DNA from: Rhizobium sp. CF122
GTDB taxonomy: Bacteria; Pseudomonadota; Alphaproteobacteria; Rhizobiales; Rhizobiaceae
Reading direction: 5' to 3'
DNA length: 64,000 nucleotides
Assembly (NCBI RefSeq): GCF_000282035.1
Contig: NZ_AKKA01000120.1
Location: forward strand, 62,001-126,000
Under the pieces are notes generated by a model. The model made no database searches. It saw nothing but the letters and a program-made list of their open reading frames with translations, and had not been told where the DNA came from. Made by a program: the position numbers and the translations under genes. Of this stretch, positions 57,475 to 64,000 are shown piece by piece; position 1 is the first letter of the stretch; every line of letters starts with the position of its first letter.

Positions 57475-57993
57475 TCAATCGAGCATCGCCAGGACTTTGC
57501 CGCAATAAGCCTTCGAGACTGGGTTCATGCGGGTTGCGCCGTGGCCGGCATTGTACTTCAGGATCGTGTCGCAGGTTTCGCCACCGCCGAGCTCATGCGC
57601 TGCAGCCAGGTATTTCATGCCAAATTTGATGTTCGTCTCCGGATCGAACAATCCTTTACTCGTCCCCGAATAACCCATCATCCTTGCAGTCGCCGGCTTG
57701 ATTTGCATGAGACCTATTTCACCCGCGCTACCGCGTGCATTCGGATTGAAATTGCTCTCTACGCGCACGACCGCATGAGCAAGCTCGACGGGCACATCGT
57801 ACTGGTTTGCATATTTGACAATGAGAGCGGAATACTTGTTGGCGGTGAAGTCCGGCATCGCATAGCCGCTGGTCCGGTCAACAGTCTTCAAAGGAACTGT
57901 CTGAGATCTTGCACCCCATTCGCCCGCAAAGGCGCAATTGATACTCATCAACAGTGCGTTCGCGCACACTGCAGCAGAAATAATCTTCTTCAT
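57475..57993 (-). CDS. Secreted lytic transglycosylase (SLT domain)
   Basis: 172 residues. Signal peptide MKKIISAAVCANALLMSINCAFA, then a single SLT domain: KYANQYDVPVELAHAVVRVESNFNP (catalytic Glu in VRVES), GEIGLMQIKPATARMMGY, and KYNAGHGATRMNP. Cleaves peptidoglycan to anhydro-muropeptides. Its core is similar to the SLT domain at 62085-63020, so the two may be paralogues. Upstream is a 260-base gap. Confidence 0.9.
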   Translation of the reverse strand: MKKIISAAVCANALLMSINCAFAGEWGARSQTVPLKTVDRTSGYAMPDFTANKYSALIVKYANQYDVPVELAHAVVRVESNFNPNARGSAGEIGLMQIKPATARMMGYSGTSKGLFDPETNIKFGMKYLAAAHELGGGETCDTILKYNAGHGATRMNPVSKAYCGKVLAMLD

Positions 57994-58253
57994 ACAGTCT
58001 AATTACTCCGACCCAAAGAATTTCCGGATCGAAATTCTAATAACAATCCGGCCATATGCAGCAGATATACATTAGATGTTCTGCAGCAATTCTTTTTGTT
58101 TCAATTGACAACCGCCTGAAACCCCAAAACAAACCAGGCGGCACCGTTCGACGATGGCGTTAGACCATCGCAATGAGGAGATAATAGGGAAATCATGTGG
58201 CGGCGCAGCAGACACCCGAATTCTTCGGAGTCGGAGCCGCTTAAAAGTACGAC

Positions 58254-59018
58254 TTATGAGGAGTAGCGCGGAAGCGACGCCAGCAGACGGTGTAGCGTGT
58301 CTATCGTCGAAAAATCCGCAATTCCGTCGATCCGCGCAGGCCGAAAGTGGCGTTGGAAGGCCTCCACATCGCCCGCCGTCTTATCGGAGAATTCGCCTGT
58401 GATTTCCGTCGCATAACCGTAAAGCGAGAGCATCGACTGCAAGGCCTCGACCGGCTGGCCGTGGTCTCCGCGTTGGAAAAATCTTCCACCTGCGATCGGA
58501 GCAGGCTCGACCCAGTGCCCGACACCAGCTCTGTGAAGGCCTGCCCAGGGAAATTTTTCCCCCGGATCAACCTTCCTAATCGGTGCAACATCGGAGTGTC
58601 CAAGCACCCGTTCGGGGGCAATGGACCAACGTTGGCCGCAATCGCGACACAATTCAATGACTGCCTGAATTTGTTCTTGCGGATACTCGGGAAGACCGCC
58701 GGGGTGCCCCGCATTGGCGATCTCGATCCCGATCGACACAGAGTTGATATCGGTCTCGCCCTGCCAGTAACTTTTGCCGGCGTGCCAGGCGCGGCGCTCC
58801 TCAGGCACGAGCTGAAGAACCTCGCCGTCTTCACCTACGAAGTAGTGACTCGAGACCTGGCTCTCGTCACGACAGAGCCACTCCAACGCTCCATCCGGCG
58901 TTGGCATGCCCGTATAGTGCAGAAGGATCATATCAGGCTTGCGCCCGCCCGCACGCTCCCCGTGATTGGGCGACGGACGAACAAGGGCTTTCCGGTAGTC
59001 GGCCTCGAACGAGGTCAT
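58254..59018 (-). CDS. N-acetylmuramoyl-L-alanine amidase with peptidoglycan-binding domain
   Basis: 254 residues. Amidase_2 zinc enzyme (AmiD/AmpD type): MILLHYTGMPT with the first His, the WHAGKSYWQ motif, and GHSDVAPIRKVDPGEKFPW with the last His and Asp. The C-terminal ~70 residues form a PG-binding domain (VEALQSMLSLYGYATEITGEF). No signal peptide is obvious, suggesting cytoplasmic recycling or non-classical export. Start overlaps the DjlA-like gene by 4 bases. Confidence 0.9.
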   Translation of the reverse strand: MTSFEADYRKALVRPSPNHGERAGGRKPDMILLHYTGMPTPDGALEWLCRDESQVSSHYFVGEDGEVLQLVPEERRAWHAGKSYWQGETDINSVSIGIEIANAGHPGGLPEYPQEQIQAVIELCRDCGQRWSIAPERVLGHSDVAPIRKVDPGEKFPWAGLHRAGVGHWVEPAPIAGGRFFQRGDHGQPVEALQSMLSLYGYATEITGEFSDKTAGDVEAFQRHFRPARIDGIADFSTIDTLHRLLASLPRYSS

Positions 59019-59722
59019 GCTGCGCGGCGTTCCTTTTCGATCGCCTCGTAGGCTGCATTCAGAGCAGCCATCCGCTCATTGGCAATGGCATGGAACTCGG
59101 CTGGTACGCCACGGGAAATCAGCCGATCCGGATGATGTTCACTGACAAGGCCATGATAGCGACGGCGAATCGTCGTGAAGTCATCGGAGGGCGACACGCC
59201 GAGCACCTTGTATGGGTCGCGACCCATGGAGACATGGCGCGCTGCGATCCGTTCGAAATGCTCTTCATTCATATGGAAGATCTCGCCGACATGCCGCAGG
59301 AAGGCCAACTCCTTCTCGTGGACGAGCCCGTCCGCCTTGGCGATGTGGAAGAGACCGTCCAGCACCTCTTCCAGCACCGGGCAATTGGCTGCACAAGTCA
59401 CGCACAAAGATGAAAGGCGCTCTGCATAGGCCTCATAGCCGGCAACGTCCTGACGCGCCATATTATAGAGGCGTGCAACATTCTTCGCCTGCTCGGGCGG
59501 GAATTCGAAGATCTCACGGAAGGCATCGACCTCCCTCTCACTGACGATTCCATCCGCCTTGGCCATCTTCGCCGACAAAGCGATGATCGCGACCGAGAAG
59601 GCGACCTTGCGGCGCGTCTCGGGATCACCCTCGAAAACTGTCCGGATAGCCTCGACCACCGCCGAAAGGACGTTGCCCGCGGTGTTGCCAATGGCATTCA
59701 GCAGTTTTTCCCAGAAGGACAT
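59015..59722 (-). CDS. DjlA-like protein, TerB plus J domain
   Basis: 235 residues. An N-terminal TerB-like helical domain (KVAFSVAIIALSAKMAKADGIVSERE and a second acidic repeat KADGLVHEKELAF) is followed by a C-terminal J domain with HHPDRL, which stimulates DnaK. Unlike E. coli DjlA there is no clear membrane segment at the start. The ATG at 59722 was chosen because AGAAGG-like context is missing upstream at 59764. Translationally coupled to the amidase. Confidence 0.85.
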   Translation of the reverse strand: MSFWEKLLNAIGNTAGNVLSAVVEAIRTVFEGDPETRRKVAFSVAIIALSAKMAKADGIVSEREVDAFREIFEFPPEQAKNVARLYNMARQDVAGYEAYAERLSSLCVTCAANCPVLEEVLDGLFHIAKADGLVHEKELAFLRHVGEIFHMNEEHFERIAARHVSMGRDPYKVLGVSPSDDFTTIRRRYHGLVSEHHPDRLISRGVPAEFHAIANERMAALNAAYEAIEKERRAA

Positions 59723-60064
59723 AAAAGTCTCTCGCAGTGCAAATAGATGAAACACCTTGACCAAATAATGCCTGCGTTTGCAAGGCGGCGATTGGTCGTA
59801 GGATGGAATAGACCTTTCACAATTCGTTCATGGTCGCAGCGCGAAGTGGGTCCCAACTGCTGCCAGTGAGTGACGATCGCGCTTTCCACAGCCTTCTGAA
59901 GCGCCATCTCGAGCTTGAAACGATTATATCACCGCTTCCGCCTGTCTTCGCCGTTTGGGGCCTGATTTTCATAATAACTACACTTTACATGCCCCTTTCC
60001 CTGTCGCATCCATGCGTTAGGTAAGCAGCACGCAACTGCGCTGTTATGAGACGTTGGAGGGATC
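59723..60064. other. Divergent intergenic region, no gene recognised
   Basis: 342 bases between the DjlA-like gene and the phosphofructokinase gene. A 64-codon plus ORF at 59830-60024 has one hydrophobic stretch but no ribosome-binding site, and I do not accept it. AT-rich DNA near 59920-59990 may hold the phosphofructokinase promoter. GGAGG lies 4 bases before that start at 60065. Confidence 0.4.
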
Positions 60065-61276
60065 ATGGCCAAACAGAAAGTCGCAATGCTCACGGCTGGA
60101 GGCCTGGCACCCTGTCTGTCGTCGGCGGTCGGCGGACTTATCGAACGCTACAGCGACGTGGCGCCGGACATCGAGCTTGTCGCTTATCGCTCCGGATACC
60201 AAGGAGTGCTCCTCGGCGATAGCATAAAGATCACCGCTGACATGCGGGAGAAGGCACCGCTTCTGCATCGTTACGGCGGCTCACCGATCGGCAACAGCCG
60301 CGTCAAGCTGACCAACGCAGCCGATTGCGTGAAGCGTGGCCTGGTCAAGGAAGGTGAAAATCCACTGCGCGTGGCGGCCGAGCGCCTCGCCAATGATGGG
60401 GTCACGATCCTTCATACGATCGGCGGCGACGACACGAACACCACGGCTGCCGATCTGGCGGCATATCTGGCCGCCAATGGCTACAATCTGACGGTCGTTG
60501 GCCTGCCCAAGACGGTCGACAATGACGTCGTCCCCATCCGCCAGTCGCTCGGCGCGTGGACGGCCGCGGAAATTGGCGCGCAGTTCTTCGACAACGTCAG
60601 CAACGAACAGACGGCGGCACCGCGCACCCTGATCATCCATGAAGTCATGGGACGCCACTGCGGCTGGCTGACGGCAGCAACTGCCCGGGCCTATCTGCAG
60701 CGGACGAAGAATTACGAATATGTCGATGGCTTGATGACGAACGCCAAGATGAAGAGCATCGATGCGGTTTATCTCCCTGAAATGGCGTTCGACCTCGATG
60801 CGGAAGCCGCACGACTGAAAGAAATCATCGACCGCACGGGCCACGCGACGGTATTCGTTTCGGAGGGCGCTTGCCTTGACGCCATCGTCGCGGAACGCGA
60901 GGCCGCCGGCGAGACCATCAAGCGCGACGCTTTCGGCCACGTGAAGATTGATACGATCAATGTCGGCGGCTGGTTCCAGAAGCAGTTCGCAGGCCTCATC
61001 AATGCCGAGCGCTCGCTCGTGCAGAAGTCGGGCTACTTTGCCCGTTCGGCACCTGCCAACAGCGATGACCTCCGTCTCATTCAGAGCATGACCGACCTTG
61101 CCGTCGAAAGCGCCCTCAACAAGGTATCGGGTGTTACCGGTCACGACGAAGCGCAGAACGGCAAGTTGCGGACAATCGAGTTCCCGCGCATCAAGGGCGG
61201 CAAGGCTTTTGACATCTCCACCAAGTGGTTCGGCGAAGTCATGGACACAATAGGGCAGAAATACCGGACGGCATGA
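60065..61276 (+). CDS. pfp: Pyrophosphate-dependent 6-phosphofructokinase
   Basis: 403 residues. The phosphate-donor loop GGDDT (residues 120-124) has Asp in place of the Gly found in ATP enzymes, and PKTVDND (148-154) has the Lys typical of PPi enzymes. MGRHCGWL (substrate loop) is present. It converts fructose-6-P and PPi to fructose-1,6-bisphosphate, reversibly. Rhizobia mostly use Entner-Doudoroff, and a PPi enzyme can also serve gluconeogenesis. Confidence 0.94.
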   Translation: MAKQKVAMLTAGGLAPCLSSAVGGLIERYSDVAPDIELVAYRSGYQGVLLGDSIKITADMREKAPLLHRYGGSPIGNSRVKLTNAADCVKRGLVKEGENPLRVAAERLANDGVTILHTIGGDDTNTTAADLAAYLAANGYNLTVVGLPKTVDNDVVPIRQSLGAWTAAEIGAQFFDNVSNEQTAAPRTLIIHEVMGRHCGWLTAATARAYLQRTKNYEYVDGLMTNAKMKSIDAVYLPEMAFDLDAEAARLKEIIDRTGHATVFVSEGACLDAIVAEREAAGETIKRDAFGHVKIDTINVGGWFQKQFAGLINAERSLVQKSGYFARSAPANSDDLRLIQSMTDLAVESALNKVSGVTGHDEAQNGKLRTIEFPRIKGGKAFDISTKWFGEVMDTIGQKYRTA

Positions 61277-61334
61277 TTGACTGAGGGTTGATATGGTGTC
61301 TTTGCTTTTACCCTAGGGAATAGGAGGAGATTCC

Positions 61335-61970
61335 ATGTCGCTCGAAGCCTGGTTCGCTTTTGCCGCTGCGTCTGCAATCATGCTGGCCATCCCGGGCCCG
61401 ACGATTCTCCTCGTCGTTTCCTATGCCCTCGGTCATGGCCGTAAGACGGCGCTTGCAACGGTAACCGGCGTTGCACTCGGCGACTTCACCGCGATGACCG
61501 CATCGCTATTCGGATTGGGGGCCCTACTCGCGGCCTCCGCAACCCTGTTCACGGTACTGAAGTGGATCGGCGGCGCCTATCTGATCTGGCTCGGAGTAAA
61601 ACTCTGGCGTGCACCCGTGATTTCCGAGCCCATGGCAGACAATGACAACCTGCCCGAAAAGAAATCGCTCAAGGTTTTCCTCCACGCCTATGTCGTAACG
61701 GCTCTCAACCCGAAGAGCATCGTATTCTTCGTCGCATTCGTTCCGCAGTTCCTCAATCCGGATCTGCCGTTCTTTGGCCAGATGCTCGTCATGGAAGCCA
61801 CCTTCCTGGTGCTCGCGACCATCAATGCCTCTATCTATGCGCTGGCCGCAAACGCGGCGCGCGGCCTTATCCGCAAGGCAAGCGTTCAGCGCGCAGTCAA
61901 CCGTACCGGCGGCACCTTGCTCATTGCTGCAGGCGCCGTAACCGCTGGCTATCGGCGCATCGCCGCGTAA
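61335..61970 (+). CDS. LysE/RhtB family exporter
   Basis: 211 residues with about five to six membrane segments. N-terminal IPGPTILLVVSYALGHGRK and ALATVTGVALGD are family motifs. LysE/RhtB proteins export amino acids or small metabolites. It follows the phosphofructokinase gene by 58 bases on the same strand; GGAGGAG lies 5 bases before the ATG. The substrate is not known. Confidence 0.9.
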   Translation: MSLEAWFAFAAASAIMLAIPGPTILLVVSYALGHGRKTALATVTGVALGDFTAMTASLFGLGALLAASATLFTVLKWIGGAYLIWLGVKLWRAPVISEPMADNDNLPEKKSLKVFLHAYVVTALNPKSIVFFVAFVPQFLNPDLPFFGQMLVMEATFLVLATINASIYALAANAARGLIRKASVQRAVNRTGGTLLIAAGAVTAGYRRIAA

Positions 61971-62084
61971 ATATTTTCGGCGGGTTGCGGCTAAACAACG
62001 AATACGTTAATTGCGGAATCCGGGCTTAAGGTTTTTGGTAACTTCTAAATGCTGCCGGGGCGGCGCATTCACGAAAGTGAGAGT

Positions 62085-63020
62085 ATGGTAGCGATCGGTT
62101 TTTCCGGCCTGAAACGCAGTCTCATCGTCTCGACGATGCTCTGCGGCGTTGTTGCCGGATGCACGAGCGTCGAATACACGTCGCAGGCAGAATTGACCGC
62201 AGCCCAGACCGTTGTTCCGACGCCGAAGCCGGGCGAAGACGCTACGCTTGCAGCCGTGCCGGCCGGCGAAGGCGCGCCCCAGACGGCGATGATCACCACC
62301 GCCGATCCGACAGCAACTGCCCTGGCAGCACCGGCCATGCCGGCAACCGATCCCTCTCAGTTGAGCAGCCAGATCCAGCAGGCCACAGCAACGGGTTATG
62401 CGCAGATCCCGCTCACGCCCGAGATGACGGCTATCCAGTCCGTTATACCGACACCGCGACCGGGCACCACTTCTCCGTCGACGCAGCTCGCCTTTGCTGC
62501 GACGCCGCAGGCTGGCACTGGTGCGATTGCCGCGCTTTCCGCAATAGATACCATGCCGCATCCGATGATGGACTACGGCTTCGACACCTCAGGTCCGTCC
62601 GACCCGCCGACCGCTCCACCCATGTTCAGCGACAGCGACGACGATGGTGCACCGACGGTCGAGAAAAGCGCGATCACCAAAATTATCGACAAGTACTCGA
62701 AGCTTTACGAGGTGCCCTCATCCCTGCTTCACCGCGTCGTGCATCGGGAAAGCCGTTACAATTCGAAGGCCTATAACAAGCGTGGCTACTTCGGCCTCAT
62801 GCAGATCAAGTACAATACGGCTAAGTCGATGGGCTACAACGGCGAGCCCGCCGGCCTGTTTGACGCCGATACCAACATCAAATACGCCGCCAAATACCTT
62901 CGCGGCGCCTGGCTAGTCTCCGACAACAGCGAAGACGATGCGATCCGCCTCTATGCCCGTGGCTACTACTATGATGCCAAGCGCAAGGGCATGAACGACG
63001 TCGCCCACGGCAACTACTGA
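62085..63020 (+). CDS. Lipoprotein lytic transglycosylase (SLT domain)
   Basis: 311 residues. Start MVAIGFSGLKRSL at 62085; a lipobox (LCGVVAGC) ends with Cys27 or so. A Pro/Ala/Thr-rich low-complexity linker of about 180 residues contains two VxPTPxPG-like repeats (VVPTPKPGED, VIPTPRPGTT). The C-terminal ~115 residues are an SLT domain with HRESRYNSKAYNKRGYFGLMQIK carrying the catalytic Glu. Acts on peptidoglycan from the outer membrane. Its stop overlaps the convergent hydrolase gene by 7 bases. Confidence 0.9.
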   Translation: MVAIGFSGLKRSLIVSTMLCGVVAGCTSVEYTSQAELTAAQTVVPTPKPGEDATLAAVPAGEGAPQTAMITTADPTATALAAPAMPATDPSQLSSQIQQATATGYAQIPLTPEMTAIQSVIPTPRPGTTSPSTQLAFAATPQAGTGAIAALSAIDTMPHPMMDYGFDTSGPSDPPTAPPMFSDSDDDGAPTVEKSAITKIIDKYSKLYEVPSSLLHRVVHRESRYNSKAYNKRGYFGLMQIKYNTAKSMGYNGEPAGLFDADTNIKYAAKYLRGAWLVSDNSEDDAIRLYARGYYYDAKRKGMNDVAHGNY

Positions 63021-64000
63021 CCACTGCCGGGCAGCACCGCTAGAATCTCCTTTACCAGGACCTGCGGCTTATAACGGAGCCAGCTCGGCGTCAGCCCGAG
63101 CCTGACGACGACAAGCTTCGCGGATGGCACGATCGCAATGCTCTGTCCGTCGTGCCCCTCCATCCAGAAGGTGTCATCGGGAAGACCGGCAATGGTGCTG
63201 CTGTCACCCCCCGGCGCGGCAAGCCAGGCCTGCGCCTGCGTATATTTGCCACCCGAGGCCACAGTCGGCGTCCGCATTGCCGCCATGAACTGTTCCGGCA
63301 ACAGCCTCTGTCCATTCCAGACGCCGTCTTGAAGAAGAAACTGCCCGAAACGGGCCCAGTCCCGCGCAGTGGCGTAGAGATAGGAGCTGCCGGCAAAGGT
63401 GCCGCGCGCGTCAACCTCCAGTACGGCACTCGACATGCCGATCGGGTCAAACAGCGCCATCTTGGGATAGGCAAGCGCCGCCTGCATGTTGCCGATCCGA
63501 TCCATCCATATCTTCGAGATCAAAACCGATGTGCCGCTCGAATAGTTAAAGCGCTGGCCCGGGCTCGCCTCCAAGGGGAGGCTCGCCGGGAGCGCCGTCA
63601 TATCTGCATCGAGATAGAGCATGCGTGTGACATCTGCGACCGTGCCATAATTCTCGTTGAAGGCCAGGCCGCTCTCCATGCCCAGCAGATCGCTGAGCTT
63701 GATTGCTGAATGGTCGCCGCCCTGCCACTGCGGCAGGAGGGCGGCATCATCAAACCCGATCTTGTTGTCCTGCATCAGCCGTCCGACAATCGCCGCATTG
63801 ACGGTCTTCGTCATCGACCACCCCGTCAGCGGCGTCGTCGGACTGAAGCCGTCACCGTAGCGCTCGGCAATGATACGGCCGTTGCGAACCACGACAACCG
63901 CGCGCGCTGCAGGACCGGTCAAGTCGCTGTGCGAGAGCAGTGCGTCGATACGGCTGTCATTGACCGTCGCGACGGCATTACCCTGCGGCCATATCGCATC
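63014..64000 (-). CDS. Beta-lactamase-like serine hydrolase, 5' end beyond window
   Basis: Open to the right edge; about 328 residues visible. Class C beta-lactamase-like fold with the nucleophile motif SMTK (GWSMTKTVNAAIVG), a YSS motif in FNYSSGTSVLISKI, and a C-terminal HDGQSIAIVPSAKLVVVRLG. It resembles 6-aminohexanoate-dimer hydrolase or esterases rather than true beta-lactamases. Visible N-terminal part begins DAIWPQGNAVATVND. The 3' end overlaps the lytic transglycosylase gene by 7 bases. Confidence 0.88.
   Translation of the reverse strand, partial: DAIWPQGNAVATVNDSRIDALLSHSDLTGPAARAVVVVRNGRIIAERYGDGFSPTTPLTGWSMTKTVNAAIVGRLMQDNKIGFDDAALLPQWQGGDHSAIKLSDLLGMESGLAFNENYGTVADVTRMLYLDADMTALPASLPLEASPGQRFNYSSGTSVLISKIWMDRIGNMQAALAYPKMALFDPIGMSSAVLEVDARGTFAGSSYLYATARDWARFGQFLLQDGVWNGQRLLPEQFMAAMRTPTVASGGKYTQAQAWLAAPGGDSSTIAGLPDDTFWMEGHDGQSIAIVPSAKLVVVRLGLTPSWLRYKPQVLVKEILAVLPGSGQ

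Noticed and set aside
58195-58266. 23-codon plus ORF with AGGGA before its ATG
   Set aside because: Too short to judge and runs into the convergent amidase gene; no supporting context.
59830-60024. 64-codon plus ORF with one hydrophobic stretch
   Set aside because: No ribosome-binding site and no recognisable sequence; lies in a promoter region.

Overview
This 64 kb window is chromosomal DNA of an alphaproteobacterium, almost certainly Rhizobiaceae (Rhizobium/Agrobacterium group). The signs are high GC with strong third-position GC bias, a long FtsZ ending in the conserved [15 protein letters not shown] peptide, the order ftsZ-lpxC-bamD-recN-ligA after a dcw cluster, a PPi-type phosphofructokinase, and rhizobial-style small proteins and regulatory RNA motifs. 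I do not claim a species. Most of the window is housekeeping DNA. No CRISPR array, prophage, IS element or tRNA gene was seen.

Layout. 1-8.2 kb: end of an AbrB-type membrane protein, an AraC regulator, a DUF2000 protein, an OmpA-type lipoprotein, a divergent orphan flagellin, and an RND efflux pump operon (adaptor plus inner-membrane pump). 8.6-18.1 kb: UvrD/PcrA helicase, small conserved proteins, a PAS-PAS-GGDEF protein, the remnant of a sugar-transporter gene, nicotinamidase, AzlC/AzlD exporter, and a long aminopeptidase P. 18.2-18.7 kb: a small gene for a 57-residue protein whose transcript carries two hairpins with CUCCUCCUCC loops and ends in a strong terminator. 18.7-27.8 kb: PrmA, FAD monooxygenase, SCO1/SenC, an MCP plus CheW pair, a GFA-family protein, a decayed creA copy, an aldose-epimerase-like gene, intact creA, an exonuclease, and a GNAT acetyltransferase behind a structured leader.

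27.9-54.9 kb holds the cell-division and envelope block, read on the minus strand: mraZ-rsmH-ftsL-ftsI-murE-murF-mraY-murD-ftsW-murG-murC-murB, then an MFS transporter inserted in the opposite orientation, then ddlB-ftsQ-ftsA-ftsZ, lpxC, bamD-recN and ligA. Genes within it overlap or lie a few bases apart. Together they make lipid II, flip or polymerise it at the septum, build the FtsZ ring, start lipid A synthesis and assemble outer-membrane proteins. Four TGGG repeats at exact 10-bp spacing upstream of mraZ look like its own operator. 55-64 kb: a small CxxC protein, RNase P RNA, an amino-acid-oxidase-like flavoprotein, two lytic transglycosylases, a peptidoglycan amidase with a DjlA-like protein, PPi-phosphofructokinase, a LysE exporter, and the start-less end of a serine hydrolase cut by the window edge.

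The most interesting points are the small-protein/anti-Shine-Dalgarno RNA locus near 18.3-18.7 kb, the attenuator-like leader of the GNAT gene near 27.1-27.3 kb, the MraZ-box array, two recent gene remnants, and the divergent flagellin with a TTG start.
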